Shown here one piece after another: positions 9,001 to 18,810 of a stretch of 64,000 nucleotides of DNA (within the stretch, counting starts at the first letter, position 1; each line of letters begins with the position of its first letter). The DNA is from Anderseniella sp963700895 (lineage in GTDB: Bacteria; Pseudomonadota; Alphaproteobacteria; Rhizobiales; Aestuariivirgaceae): NCBI GenBank assembly GCA_963700895.1, contig CAVOZI010000027.1, positions 45,131 to 109,130 on the forward strand, written 5' to 3'. The notes beneath the pieces were generated by a model, which saw only the letters and a program-made list of their open reading frames with translations, did not search any database and had not been told where the DNA came from. The translations under genes were made by a program, and so were the position numbers.

Positions 9001-12000
9001 TCGACGCTTGCATCGGCATTGGAGCCGTCGGGCAGCAGGTTCGGCACGCCGCCAAGGTTGAAATCGCCGTTGGCGGCGATGTTCTCGTCGTTGACGTCAA
9101 AGCCGTCGTTGACGTCGGTACCCTCGAACTGGTCGATGAGGCCATCGCCGTCGGTGTCCACCGTTGAGATGATCTCGGTCGGGCCGCCATCGCCGCGTTC
9201 CTCGGCGTCGGACAGGCCGTCGTCGTCGCTATCGAAGTCGACGTAATCGGCAAAGCCGTCATCATCGGTGTCGATCGGCAACAGGCCGACGCCATCCGGG
9301 TTGAACCCTGCCGTGCCGGGGGTGACTTCATAGGCATCGTCAAGACCGTTGCCGTTGGCATCGACACCTGACGGCGCGATGTAGCCAGCCGTGGCCTGTG
9401 CCTCGACATTGTCGGTGATGCCGTCATTGTCGCTATCAATGTCGAGCCGGTTGCCGCCGCCGAAGGCCACGCCGTCGCCGAACACGAAGATCTTGCCATC
9501 CGGGCCACCGGCTCCGGACGGAATGTAGATGCGGATCGACGAGATGCCGGAGCCCACGGGTGCCAGATCGTCGAGCGCATAGATGGCCATGCGGGCATCC
9601 TGCGTCGAGTTCTGCCGCGCGCCGGTGGCGAGATAATCAGTATTCGAGATGTAGATCTGGCTGCCCATCGGGTTGCCCAGCTCATCGTAGGCCTGGATCA
9701 GCACCTCGTTGTTGCCGCCGCGCTCGGTCACGCCGACAAACGTGCCGGCGGTGACGAACAGCGGGGTGTCATAGCTCAGCTCGTAATAGTCGCCCGTGGT
9801 GAAGCTGGAGCTTGATTCCTGGTAGTCGTTCAGGTCGGTGGACTGGAACGCCTCGAGGATGTCTTCATCCCAGTTCGGGTTGCCGGAGTAGGTTGCGGCT
9901 GTGTTGCCGTCCTTCTGGTAGGTAAGCTGCACCGAGTTCTGGAAGGAATGGTTGTAACCATCCGGCAGCACGAAGTCGGTGTAGGTCTTGCCGTTCACCG
10001 TCACCGAGGTGAGGATGTGGTCGCCGTCGGCGTCGTTCAGGTTGGCGCTGGAAATGCCGAACGACACGTCCTGCGCATTCAGCGAGCCGTCGATGCCGCT
10101 GTCGGCGCCGTTGGTCTGGGCGATCTCGTCGATGTCGAGAATGCCATCACTGTCATCATCGATGTCATCAATGTTGGCCACACCGTCACCATCGGTATCG
10201 ATGTTGAGGGTGATGCTGGCCTGATCCTTGCCACCGTCGCTGGAGGTGACCTCGTAGCTGAATGTCTCGCTGTCGGCAGGCTTGCTGCCCGGTGTCACGT
10301 CCAGCGTGCCGTCGGCTTGCAGGGCAATCGTGGTGCCGGACACCAGCGTGACGGGGTTGCCCTCGGAAATGGTAATTACGTTGGCCGGGTTGGCCGGATC
10401 AATGATGCCGGTCACGGCAAGCGTCACGTCATCGGCATCCAAGTCGTTGGCGAGCACATCGAGGTTGACCGTCTGGCCGGGGGCCGCGGTCACCGGGGCT
10501 TCATCCACGGCGACGGTGGCATCGTTGACGCCGGTAATAGTGATGTTCACCTGGTGTGGTGTGCCGTCGATGGCTGACACCGTCACGGTGTCGATCAGCG
10601 TTGCACCGGCGGCCAGCCCCTGGATCGCCGCTTGCGTGTTGTCGGCGGCGTATGTCCAGTTGCCCTGTGCATCGGTGGTAATCGTGCCGTAGGTGCCTTC
10701 GAAACTGCCAGCCAACAGCTCGGACTCACCGGTGTCAGGATCGGTCACGATGAGCGTGCCCTGCACGGTGAGGGTGAGCGGGTCACTGTCTTCTGCAACC
10801 GTCCCCGTGCTGTCGCCGGTGACGACAGGCAGGTCGTTGCTGCCCGTGATGGTCACGGTGACCACATGCGTGGTGCCGTCGAGTGACGATACGGTGAACT
10901 GGTCTTCAAGCGTTGCACCGGCGGGCAGGGCCTGCACGAGCGGGTCCGCGTTGTTGAGCACGTAGGTCCAGTTGCCGGCGGTGTCCATGTCGAACATGCC
11001 GTGGCTGCCTGTGGCCGACGCGAGGTTGAAGACGGACTGACCAGCATCCGGGTCGGTAACGGTCAGTGTGCCGGTTGCAACCTGGCTTGTCCCGCTGTCT
11101 TCGGTAACGATGCCGGTGTCCACGCCGCCAATGATAGCCGCGTCGTCCGAGCCGTTGATGGTTATGGTTACCTGGTGGGTGGTGAAGTCAATGCTGGACA
11201 CCGTGAAGGTATCGACAAGCGACTCGCCGGCCACCAGTGCGTTGATGGACGGATGATCGTTGAGCGCCTCGTAGGTCCAGTTGCCGGCCGCGTCGATGGT
11301 CAGGTTGCCGTAGGCACCACCGGTGATGCCGGCGACGAATGCTTCCTGCGCCGGTCCGTCGATATCAATTATGGTCAGGCTGCCGGTCGAGACCAGGGTT
11401 GCCGGGCCGCTGTCTTCGTTGACCGTGCCGGTATCCGTGCCGCCAATGATGGCTGCATCGTTGACTGGCGCCACGGTGATGCTGACGGTGGCAGTGTCAG
11501 TGCGCAGTGAGTGGCCAACCATTTCAGATGCAAACAGGTCCACCTGCAGTCCGCCAGTGTCAGGCCCCTGCATGGTTACGGTCAGTTGCTCCTGCCCGGT
11601 GCGATCGAAATACAGGATCTCGATATCATGGTATCCCGCGGTAAGGAAAATGCTGCCGCTTTCAACCTGGTAGGAGTGCAAGCCATCATTGTCGACGATG
11701 ACCTCTGCGTCGATCAAAAGCGCGCTGCCGTCGTCAGAGCCGGTGGTGAAGGTGTAGGTACCCTCAGTCGTGACGAAGATATGGCCTTCATAGCGGACGG
11801 CGAAGGTCTCGCGGTTGCCCTGGTAGAACAGGGCGAGGCTGTCGACGTCAAAATCGGCGGCAACGCCAGCACCGGTTTCGCCGCCCGCCTGAATGGTGAA
11901 CACGCTGTTGTTGTTCGGTGGCTTGTCGAAGAACTGGTAGGTCAGTCCGGTCTGCATGCCGGTGAATTCGTAGGTAAACTGGTCCGGGCCATTGTAGTTG

Positions 12001-15000
12001 GCGTCCGGCGTATAGGTGACGGTGTTGTCCGGATTGACAACCAGCGAGCCGTTTGACGGTTGTGAGGTGACGGAGAATGCGGTTACGGTGTCCACCACGA
12101 TGCCGTCATTGGCCAGAACGTTGACCGTACCCTGGGTATCTTCAAGGATGTTGAGCGTGTCATCGCCTGCCTGGGCGATGAGGTCCAGGGCGACAGTACC
12201 GCCGCCCAAGGTTTCACCGTCGCTGAGTGTGTAGTTGAAGCTGGTGGGGCCGACATAACCTGCTTCCGGCGTAAAGATCAGCGTGGAGCCGTCGAGCGAC
12301 AGGGTAACAACGCCGTGGCTCACCGCGACCTGCCCGCCCGGAGCGATGGGCTGGCCTTCAATGCCGGCGAAGAAGAAGTTGTCGCCTTCCACGTCGAAGT
12401 CGTTGGCCATCAGGTTGGAAATCAGCAGCAGCGTATCGGCGCTGTTGCTGACCGGACCCGTTGCATCATAAACGCCGGTTGGTCCGTCGTTCACGCCGGT
12501 GATGGTGGCGGTGACCTCGTGGGTGGTGCCGTCGACGGTGGTGACCGTGATGGTGTCGGTCAGCGTTTCGCCGGTGGCGAGCTGCTGGATTACAAGCTGG
12601 GCCGTTTGAGCCGAATAGGTCCAGTTGCCTGCGGCATCGATGGTCAACGAGCCGTATACGCCGGCAGTGGTGGCGGCGACGAAGGCGGCTTCACCCGTAT
12701 CGATATCTGTGATGATCAGCGATCCGGAATCGACGATGGCCGTCACCGGCGGGGCTTCCGGGTCTGTTGGTGGCAGAATAACATCTTCGGTCACGCCTGC
12801 CTGGTCATCTCCGGTAATGACGGCCACGTCATTGGTGCCGGTGATAGTGATGGTGATGTCGTGGGCAGTGCCGTCGTCGGCGTAAACCGTTACCACGTCG
12901 ATCAGGGTGGCACCCTGTGCCAGGGCCTGCACCGCAGGGCCTTCATTGTCGAGCGTGTAGGTCCAGTTGCCGTTCGCGTCGAGCAGGATGGAGCCATGTG
13001 CGCCTGCCACGGTGCCATCGGCAAACACGGCTTCGCCTGCGTCCACATCGGAGATGGTCAGCACGCCGGAGACCTGTTGCAGCACGCCGCCATCTTCTGT
13101 GACGCCGCCTGCATCAACGCCGCCAATTACGGCCGCGTCGTTGCTGCCGTTGATGACCACGTTCACCGCGTGTGTCGTGCCATCGACCGATTGCACGGTG
13201 AAGGTTTCGGTGAGCGTGTCGCCGGCACCCAGCTCCTGGATCGCCTGCTGGTCCGTGAATGCGGCATACGACCAGTTGCCAGTGGTATCGATCGTCAATC
13301 CGCCCCACGTACCGGACAGGCTTTCGGCCACGAACACTGCTTCGTTGAGGTCAACGTCGGTGATCGTCAGGGTGCCTGTATCGGTGACAGCGGGCGCGGT
13401 GGCGTCTTCAGTCACGCTGCCCTGGTCATCGCCGGCAATGACGGCAGCGTCATTGGTACCGTTGATGGTGATGCTGACATCATGGGTGGTGCCATCGATG
13501 GACTGGATGGTGATGGTATCGATCAGCGTCGAACCGGCACCAAGCCGCTGGATGGCGGTCTGGGTGTTGTCTGCCGAGTACGTCCATTGACCGGCTGCAT
13601 CTATGGTGAGCGAACCAAAGGCACCGGGCGTGGTGTTGGCGTTGAAGACCGCTTCCCCGGCATCGACGTCGGAGATGGTCAGCATGCCGGTGGTGGTCAG
13701 CGTGGTCGGGTCGGCTTCTTCGGTCACCGCACCGGTGTCGGTTCCGGCGATGACAGCGGCGTCGTTGACACCGGTAATGGTGATGACGACGTTTTGCTGG
13801 GTGCCGTCGAGCGAAGTCACGGCAATCGTTTCGGTCAGCGTAACGCCTTCACCAAGCTCCTGGATGGCCGCCTGGGTGTTGTCTGCCGTATAGGTCCAGT
13901 TGCCGGCCGCATCGATGGTCAGTGAGCCCACGCTGCCGGGTACGGTTTGTGCCGTGAAGAAGGCTTCACCGGTGTCGATATCGGTAACGGCCAGTGCGCC
14001 CGACACGCTGAGTGTCAGCGGGGCATCTTCTTCAGCGATGGCGCCCGTGCTCACGCCAGTGATCACGGCGACGTCGTTGGCACCGGTGATCACCACGGAA
14101 ATATCGTGCGTGGTACCGTCTACCGTCTGGATGGTCACGGTATCGGTAAGTGTCGCGCCCAGTGGCAATGACTGGATCACCGCAGCGGAGTTGTTCAGCG
14201 TGTAGGTGTAGCTGCCCTGTGCGGTGATCTGGACGGTACCGTAGCTGCCGAAGTAGCTGCCGCCGGTAAATTCCGCTTCGCCGCCGTCCGGGTCGGTGAC
14301 CGACAGCACGCCAAGGTCGAACGGGGGTGCGCCTGCGTCTTCCGTCACCTGGGCGCTGTCATCGCCGAACACAACGGCCACGTCGTTCACGCCGTTGATG
14401 TTGACCGTCAGGTTGGCAATTTCCGAGCCGACCAGGTTGGAGGCAGTGTAGGTAAAGGTCTCGCTCAGGCTTTCGCTGGCCTTCAGCATCTGCACTGCTG
14501 GATCTGCCGAGTTGACCAGGTAGGTGAAGTCACCGGCGGCGTTGATGGTCAGCGTGCCGTAAAGCCCGTTGATGACCGTATCGCCCGAGCTTGCGACCGG
14601 CGTGGTGTTGATCTGCGACACATAGATCAATGCGCCGAAATCGTTGGAGAGAACATTGTCGCTGACGCCGACGGTGTCATCTTCATTGGTGATGATCAGG
14701 TCCGACTGTGTCGTGGGGGCGGATGCCGTACCCATGATCGTCACGGCCAGTGTTGCCACATCGAACGACGAGGCATCTGTTACCGTGTAGTCGAACGTGT
14801 CGATCAGCGTTTCGCCGACCTCAAGCGCCTGAACGTTCAGGTTGTTGTTGTCGAGATCGTAGGTGTAGGCACCGGTAATGCCGTTGATGGTCAGGGTGCC
14901 GTACACGCCTGAAATCACCGTGTTGCCACTGGGTGACAGGATGGTTTCGTCCACCTGCGAGACGGCCATGGCCTGGCTTTCGACTTCCGTGTCGACACCA

Positions 15001-15959
15001 AACCCGTCGTCATCGGTCAGCACGTTGCCGCTGTCGGACAGGTATGAGTCCTTCTCGACATAGGCCGTGTTGTTGGTGGCAATCGGTGCGTCGTTGTTGC
15101 CGGTGATGTTGACGATCAGGTCGGTAAAGAACGAACCATCATCATTGGTGAATTCGTAGGCAAACGTGTCGGGATTGATGTCGTCTGCCGTGAACGACTG
15201 CACCGACGCATTGTTCAGCGTGTAGGTGTAGCTGCCGGCAGCATCGATCTCGAGCGTGCCATAGGTGCCGGTAATGGTCGTGGTGCCGGTTGGCGCGATG
15301 GCCTGGCCGTTGACCGTCTCAAGCAGCGGGTTGGTGCCGGTGTCGTTGGCGAAAATGTTGCCGGTCGTCACCAGCACAAGGTCTTCCGTGACCGCAGCAT
15401 AGTCTTCGGGCGCGGTATTGCTGCCGGTGCCGCCGGAGTCCTGGATGAACTCTTCCAGGATCAAGGTACCCTGGTCGTCGTACTCACGGTACCATTCCGA
15501 CCATGTTTCATTGTCATGCGGGTCGAAAATGGTGATGGAATAGAAGCCGTCCTCGTACTGGTAGCGCGACTCGACCAGCAGATGGGTGATGTCGTACTTG
15601 TCGGTGACGGTATCGTTGCCGAACATGTAGCGCTCGGCGGAGAACTCGAAGCCATAGGCTGCGAGATCGACTTCCATCCATTCGCCATCGTTGAACAACA
15701 GCGTGTCGATGCCGTTGCCGCCCTGATAGTTCGACAGGCCATCTGCTGCGTCATAGACCACAACATCATCGCCGTCGCCTGCATCGATGACGTCGACGCC
15801 GGCGCCTCCATCGATGAAATCGTCGCCGTCGCCACCGCTTATGGTGTCGTTGCCGTCGTCGCCATGAATGGTATCGTTGCCGCCGAGCCCGTCGATGATG
15901 TCATCGGACGTGGTGCCGTCGAGCACATTGTCATTGCTGTCGCCAGTGATCGTTGCCAT
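6090..15959 (-). CDS. Giant RTX adhesin with VCBS repeats, PA14 and thrombospondin-type-3 calcium repeats
   Basis: Intact 3289-residue surface or secreted protein. In order: RTX nonapeptides at about residues 5-75, a unique region, then a long series of roughly 90-residue VCBS/cadherin-like repeats. At least eleven carry a close version of the NDxAVIxGxDxGxVTED junction, and about six more are divergent. A PA14-like carbohydrate-binding domain lies at about residues 1335-1485. DxDxDGxxD thrombospondin-3-like calcium repeats lie near 1925-1940 and 2170-2255. More VCBS units follow, then a C-terminal RTX block (about 2920-3185) and a C-terminal domain shared with the neighbouring protease. It is acidic and has no Sec signal, as expected for type I secretion. 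The likely role is adhesion or biofilm formation. No HlyB/HlyD/TolC genes are in view. Confidence 0.9.
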   Translation of the reverse strand: MATITGDSNDNVLDGTTSDDIIDGLGGNDTIHGDDGNDTISGGDGDDFIDGGAGVDVIDAGDGDDVVVYDAADGLSNYQGGNGIDTLLFNDGEWMEVDLAAYGFEFSAERYMFGNDTVTDKYDITHLLVESRYQYEDGFYSITIFDPHDNETWSEWYREYDDQGTLILEEFIQDSGGTGSNTAPEDYAAVTEDLVLVTTGNIFANDTGTNPLLETVNGQAIAPTGTTTITGTYGTLEIDAAGSYTYTLNNASVQSFTADDINPDTFAYEFTNDDGSFFTDLIVNITGNNDAPIATNNTAYVEKDSYLSDSGNVLTDDDGFGVDTEVESQAMAVSQVDETILSPSGNTVISGVYGTLTINGITGAYTYDLDNNNLNVQALEVGETLIDTFDYTVTDASSFDVATLAVTIMGTASAPTTQSDLIITNEDDTVGVSDNVLSNDFGALIYVSQINTTPVASSGDTVINGLYGTLTINAAGDFTYLVNSADPAVQMLKASESLSETFTYTASNLVGSEIANLTVNINGVNDVAVVFGDDSAQVTEDAGAPPFDLGVLSVTDPDGGEAEFTGGSYFGSYGTVQITAQGSYTYTLNNSAAVIQSLPLGATLTDTVTIQTVDGTTHDISVVITGANDVAVITGVSTGAIAEEDAPLTLSVSGALAVTDIDTGEAFFTAQTVPGSVGSLTIDAAGNWTYTADNTQAAIQELGEGVTLTETIAVTSLDGTQQNVVITITGVNDAAVIAGTDTGAVTEEADPTTLTTTGMLTISDVDAGEAVFNANTTPGAFGSLTIDAAGQWTYSADNTQTAIQRLGAGSTLIDTITIQSIDGTTHDVSITINGTNDAAVIAGDDQGSVTEDATAPAVTDTGTLTITDVDLNEAVFVAESLSGTWGGLTIDTTGNWSYAAFTDQQAIQELGAGDTLTETFTVQSVDGTTHAVNVVINGSNDAAVIGGVDAGGVTEDGGVLQQVSGVLTISDVDAGEAVFADGTVAGAHGSILLDANGNWTYTLDNEGPAVQALAQGATLIDVVTVYADDGTAHDITITITGTNDVAVITGDDQAGVTEDVILPPTDPEAPPVTAIVDSGSLIITDIDTGEAAFVAATTAGVYGSLTIDAAGNWTYSAQTAQLVIQQLATGETLTDTITVTTVDGTTHEVTATITGVNDGPTGVYDATGPVSNSADTLLLISNLMANDFDVEGDNFFFAGIEGQPIAPGGQVAVSHGVVTLSLDGSTLIFTPEAGYVGPTSFNYTLSDGETLGGGTVALDLIAQAGDDTLNILEDTQGTVNVLANDGIVVDTVTAFSVTSQPSNGSLVVNPDNTVTYTPDANYNGPDQFTYEFTGMQTGLTYQFFDKPPNNNSVFTIQAGGETGAGVAADFDVDSLALFYQGNRETFAVRYEGHIFVTTEGTYTFTTGSDDGSALLIDAEVIVDNDGLHSYQVESGSIFLTAGYHDIEILYFDRTGQEQLTVTMQGPDTGGLQVDLFASEMVGHSLRTDTATVSITVAPVNDAAIIGGTDTGTVNEDSGPATLVSTGSLTIIDIDGPAQEAFVAGITGGAYGNLTIDAAGNWTYEALNDHPSINALVAGESLVDTFTVSSIDFTTHQVTITINGSDDAAIIGGVDTGIVTEDSGTSQVATGTLTVTDPDAGQSVFNLASATGSHGMFDMDTAGNWTYVLNNADPLVQALPAGATLEDQFTVSSLDGTTHVVTVTITGSNDLPVVTGDSTGTVAEDSDPLTLTVQGTLIVTDPDTGESELLAGSFEGTYGTITTDAQGNWTYAADNTQAAIQGLAAGATLIDTVTVSAIDGTPHQVNITITGVNDATVAVDEAPVTAAPGQTVNLDVLANDLDADDVTLAVTGIIDPANPANVITISEGNPVTLVSGTTIALQADGTLDVTPGSKPADSETFSYEVTSSDGGKDQASITLNIDTDGDGVANIDDIDDDSDGILDIDEIAQTNGADSGIDGSLNAQDVSFGISSANLNDADGDHILTSVTVNGKTYTDFVLPDGYNHSFQNSVQLTYQKDGNTAATYSGNPNWDEDILEAFQSTDLNDYQESSSSFTTGDYYELSYDTPLFVTAGTFVGVTERGGNNEVLIQAYDELGNPMGSQIYISNTDYLATGARQNSTQDARMAIYALDDLAPVGSGISSIRIYIPSGAGGPDGKIFVFGDGVAFGGGNRLDIDSDNDGITDNVEAQATAGYIAPSGVDANGNGLDDAYEVTPGTAGFNPDGVGLLPIDTDDDGFADYVDFDSDDDGLSDAEERGDGGPTEIISTVDTDGDGLIDQFEGTDVNDGFDVNDENIAANGDFNLGGVPNLLPDGSNADASVDLSFRDVNDAPVVQIPFAAYGSIDEDGVIPATGNLYSLLDITDVDGDILTITEIDGQAFTVGQPIDLVNGGQLTVLANGDFSFTPAGDFEHLGLVYEPNWIVSFGVTVGDGNGGSATGNVSIGIDGVNDAAVISGPLTGDVTEDDIVYGSEFGDVAYTFTYFDIADPDSGEGRVQGGEYTGTYGNAVAQGSEVVGNWWSYILNNDDPAVQALGVGETLIDTITLQTFDGTPFDVTITIHGTNDGPVAVADTLTTGEDDSVTTGNLISNDTDIDGDTLAVSEVNGVGASVDTQVAIASGALVTVNADGSYSYAANGAFEYLGAGETAIDTFEYTVSDGNGGVDTATVSITVNGMNDAAVVSGDDTGSGLAGSGDTPIDVTGTLTVEDPDQNQSSFLDGIIGGSYGNLTIGVAGNWTYTALSNHPAIAALVVGETLTDVITVSTLDGTTHQITITLSGGNDAPLAVDNTASMSEADAVAQTGNVILDDNGFGADSDPDGNDLTVSTVAGTSVPGTGSAVIAGLYGTLTIAADGSYSYLLDTGNLFVVGMATGDTLTDTFSYTITDGLETSTADLGIVINGISEADQQLAGDEGANVIHAAGGNDLVDAYEADDIIYGHGGNDGLNGGAGNDTIHGGAGLDFIYGDTGSDHLYGGDDTDAIFAGDDDDFAWGEGGGDNLDGGFGNDELHGGDGVDWLYGSFGDDVLYGDADGDALFGQEGQDTLYGGTGGDSLDGGAGNDVLHGGDGVDWMFGGADNDLMYGGADTDAMFGEAGNDTLYGGDGGDSLDGGIGDDSLFGEDGVDWLFGGDGSDLLVGGGDTDVLFGDAGNDWLQGGDIGDSLDGGAGDDVLDGGDGVDVLYGDTGADIFFVFNAAQGGDVIRDFFTGEDKLYVDPLGMGLDASYSGQISAGMFSSGEGLPAELASGPQFYLETGGQGLWFDPTGGGTGDMFIVAGFETGVPQWSDIHFNNPWLA

Positions 15960-16161
15960 GTCAGATCACCAACGCATTGCAAGCCACGAGGGCTTGCCAG
16001 ATTACGCAACACATACTTACCGTCCCATCTCTCTACTGGGCGCCAACGCCCGGGCATACGCTTGCGCGCATGACCGGTGATCGGCGAAACTACAGCGCGA
16101 GCCCTAAAAGAGTCTTTACGGCAGGGTTGCAATTGCGCGCATTTGACTCGCCTCGCGGGAA

Positions 16162-17016
16162 ATGCCGCCGCAGCCCAGCCATCACACGGTGCACAAGCTG
16201 CTCGACAAATCGCAACCGCAGGGCCAAAACTGGCGCCGCATGTCGATATTCCTGGACAAGATCATCCCGCTGTTTGTCTACCCGACGGGCTTCATCGTTG
16301 TGTCGGCATTGCTGTGCCTGCTGTTCCTGGCCTGGAACTGGCGGCGAGCGGCCGTCACCTGCCTGCTGGTTGGCACGCTATATGTCTGGCTGTGCGCGAC
16401 ACCGGTCTTCTCGAGACTGCTGGCTGACAGCCTGGAAGGCGACTACCTGACAAGAACTGTCGAGCAGATGCCGCAAGCAGACCTGATCGTGATGCTGGGC
16501 GGTACGCTTAGTCCGCCGGGACAGTGGAACCCGTATGGTGATCTTGATTCCAGTGCCGACCGGATCACCGAGACAGCGCGATTGTACCGGGCCGGCAAGG
16601 CGCCGCAGGTGCTGATCAGCGGTGGACAGCTGTTTCCGGTTGCCGGCAGGGCATCGGAGGCCGAGATGGTGCGCGCATTGCTGATGGATTTCGGCGTTCC
16701 GGAATCGGCGATAATTGTCGAGACCTTGTCCCGGAATACTTACGAGAACGCGACCGGTACCGCCAGGATGCTGCAGAAGCAACCCGGTGCCAGCGTGCTG
16801 CTGGTCACGTCGGCGTGGCACATGCAGCGTGCGGTTGCGGTGTTCCGCCGGGCCGGGGTTACTGTCGTGCCTGCGCCGACAGACTCGTTTCGCGCACAGT
16901 TGGCCGACAGCATCCCGTTCGGGTACCTGCCGGACGTGGATGCCTTGCGGATTTCAACATTGTGCATCAAGGAATGGATCGGCATGGCCGTCTACAAGCT
17001 GCGCGGATGGGCCTGA
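16162..17016 (+). CDS. YdcF/ElyC-type DUF218 membrane protein
   Basis: Protein of 284 residues from the first ATG. A second in-frame ATG at 16240 (MSIFLDK) gives 258 residues and is the more typical start for the family. Two hydrophobic helices near the N-terminus are followed by a DUF218 domain with the characteristic VMLGG, ISGGQ, SRNTYENA and TSAWHMQRA blocks. In the relatives YdcF, SanA and ElyC this family is linked to envelope integrity or envelope polysaccharides, but the reaction is unknown. It lies 3 bases upstream of the ABC transporter and diverges from the giant adhesin across a 202-base gap, so it is probably the first gene of a plus-strand operon. Confidence 0.85.
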   Translation: MPPQPSHHTVHKLLDKSQPQGQNWRRMSIFLDKIIPLFVYPTGFIVVSALLCLLFLAWNWRRAAVTCLLVGTLYVWLCATPVFSRLLADSLEGDYLTRTVEQMPQADLIVMLGGTLSPPGQWNPYGDLDSSADRITETARLYRAGKAPQVLISGGQLFPVAGRASEAEMVRALLMDFGVPESAIIVETLSRNTYENATGTARMLQKQPGASVLLVTSAWHMQRAVAVFRRAGVTVVPAPTDSFRAQLADSIPFGYLPDVDALRISTLCIKEWIGMAVYKLRGWA

Positions 17017-17019
17017 CAG

Positions 17020-18810
17020 ATGGGCATGCTGCGACTCGTCATACGCTACGGCAGGGACATCTGGCAGTACCGGCCCGCGCTCACGATGACGGCTGTCGCA
17101 CTCATGCTGGCCCGCAGCCTGACTGAAGGTGCGGGGCTGGTGTTGATCATTCCCATGCTGGCGCTGATCGGGGTCGGTGCAACGCAGCCGGGTGAGGCAG
17201 GCGGGCCGCTGGGTGCGCTGCCAGACTGGATCAGGACAATGGCCCAGGGGTTGTCGCTGGAGGTCGTGCTTGGGCTGTTCCTGGGGGTTGTGATTGCGCG
17301 CGCCCTGATCGGCTATGTACAGCAATTGACAGCGGCAAACCTTCAGACCGGCTATCTCCGTCACGTCAGGGTGAGGGCCTACGAAGCGGTCATGGGCGCG
17401 CGTTGGCCTTACCTTGCGCTGCAGGAGGCGTCACGCCTCAACCATGCGCTCAGCGTTCATGCAGAGCAGGCGGCCTATGGCATCACGGTGATGACGCGGA
17501 TCATCTCGGCGGTACTGCTGGCTGGGGTCAGCGTGGGTATCGCCCTTTTGATCAATCCGAAGCTGTCGTTGATGGTGATCGGGTTTGCCGGACTGATTGC
17601 CCTGCCGGTGATGGTGTTCGATTTCCGGTTGTACCGCATGGCCCGGCAGACCACGTCGCAGCTTGAATCGATTTTTGCCATGTTCGGCCGCCAGCTGGGC
17701 GATCTCAAGGCAGCCAGAACGGCCAGTGGCTCAGGCGTGGAGGCCGCGCAGTTTGCCGGCATGGCGGACCAGTACCGGGATGGTGCCTTTGCGCGGCAGC
17801 GCTTGAACGCCGCCATCGCATTGTTCCACGAGATCGCAGGGGCCTTGCTGCTGATCGGTCTGGTGTGGCTGGCAGCGGGACAAGCCGCAACGCTGCAGGT
17901 CGGACCCATCGCGGTCGCGGTTATCTTCATCCGGCTGTTCCCGGCGCTGAAAGGGTTGCAGTCATCCCTGCGCGACCTGCTGTTCGTGTTGCCGGCATGG
18001 GAACGGGTGTCGGCGATGACGGACGAGGCAGCTGCGCATCGCGATGAAGCAAGCAGCGACGCCAGCCTGCCTGCGCCAGCGTTTGACCGTTCGCTGGAGC
18101 TTGCCGGCATCTCGTTCAGCTATCCCGGCAGCGGGGTAGCCGTGCTGGAAGACATCGATCTTGTCATCAGGCAGGGGACCGCCAACGTGATCCTTGGCCT
18201 GTCGGGCGCGGGCAAGACGACGCTGCTAGATTTGTTGACCGGCCTGCTCAAGCCGGACCACGGCCACGTGCTCATCGATGGCGAACCGCTCGCCGATGCA
18301 AGCCGGGCTGCCTGGTGCGCTTCGGTTGCCTACGTGGTGCAGGATGCCCAGTTGAACAACGGCACGGTGCGAGAAAATGTTGCCCGCTTTGCCGGTGCTG
18401 CCGCCAGTGACGACGATGTGTGGCGGGCTCTGGGCCTGGCAGGAGCTGAGCAGATCGTGCGCGACCTGCCTGCCGGGCTGGACGAACAGATCGGCGACCG
18501 TGGACAGCGGCTGTCGCGCGGCCAGCGCCAGCGGCTTGCCCTTGCGCGCGCGCTGGTTAGCCGGCCCCGGTTGCTGATCCTTGATGAGGCGACCAGCGCG
18601 CTCAATCCGCGCGACGAGGAAATGATTGCGGATAATCTCAGGCAACTGCGGCCCGACGTGACCATGATCATCGTGGCGCACAAGCTCGGCAGCCTCGGAT
18701 GGGCTGACAGCTTTCACGAGATCCGCAACGGCAAGCTGCAGCCGGTGGATGCCGTTTCCGTTGGTGCTGGTGATGGGCGGGAGGCTGGCACCAGGCGCCA
18801 GGCCGGCTGA
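17020..18810 (+). CDS. ABC exporter (fused permease and ATPase), lasso-peptide-transporter type
   Basis: Fused transmembrane and nucleotide-binding ABC protein of 596 residues. The first 320 residues contain about six hydrophobic helices. The ATPase half has Walker A GLSGAGKTT, the signature LSRGQRQRLALARAL, Walker B LLILDEATSAL and the H-loop VAHKL. There is no N-terminal C39 peptidase domain, so it is not a bacteriocin-processing exporter. A start 3 bases after the DUF218 gene and a TGATG overlap with the AsnB-like gene show a tight operon. With that partner it resembles the exporter (D/C position) of lasso peptide clusters. A lipid or oligosaccharide exporter role is the alternative. Confidence 0.85.
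   Translation: MGMLRLVIRYGRDIWQYRPALTMTAVALMLARSLTEGAGLVLIIPMLALIGVGATQPGEAGGPLGALPDWIRTMAQGLSLEVVLGLFLGVVIARALIGYVQQLTAANLQTGYLRHVRVRAYEAVMGARWPYLALQEASRLNHALSVHAEQAAYGITVMTRIISAVLLAGVSVGIALLINPKLSLMVIGFAGLIALPVMVFDFRLYRMARQTTSQLESIFAMFGRQLGDLKAARTASGSGVEAAQFAGMADQYRDGAFARQRLNAAIALFHEIAGALLLIGLVWLAAGQAATLQVGPIAVAVIFIRLFPALKGLQSSLRDLLFVLPAWERVSAMTDEAAAHRDEASSDASLPAPAFDRSLELAGISFSYPGSGVAVLEDIDLVIRQGTANVILGLSGAGKTTLLDLLTGLLKPDHGHVLIDGEPLADASRAAWCASVAYVVQDAQLNNGTVRENVARFAGAAASDDDVWRALGLAGAEQIVRDLPAGLDEQIGDRGQRLSRGQRQRLALARALVSRPRLLILDEATSALNPRDEEMIADNLRQLRPDVTMIIVAHKLGSLGWADSFHEIRNGKLQPVDAVSVGAGDGREAGTRRQAG

Noticed and set aside
12315..13925. Long plus-strand open frame (536 codons) opposite the giant adhesin, and many similar ones
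   Set aside because: Periodic codon use of the VCBS and RTX repeats creates long antisense frames. Their translations are low-complexity mirror images with no domain.
15958..16080. 40-codon plus-strand frame upstream of the DUF218 gene containing a Y-x-P-x-x-L-L-G string
   Set aside because: It starts inside the antisense start of the adhesin gene, has no ribosome-binding site, and lacks a core junction, so the leader-like string is probably chance.
17020..18810. ABC exporter as the type I secretion ATPase for the RTX proteins
   Set aside because: It lacks the C39-like domain typical of RTX transporters, has no HlyD/TolC partner and is translationally coupled to the AsnB-like gene.
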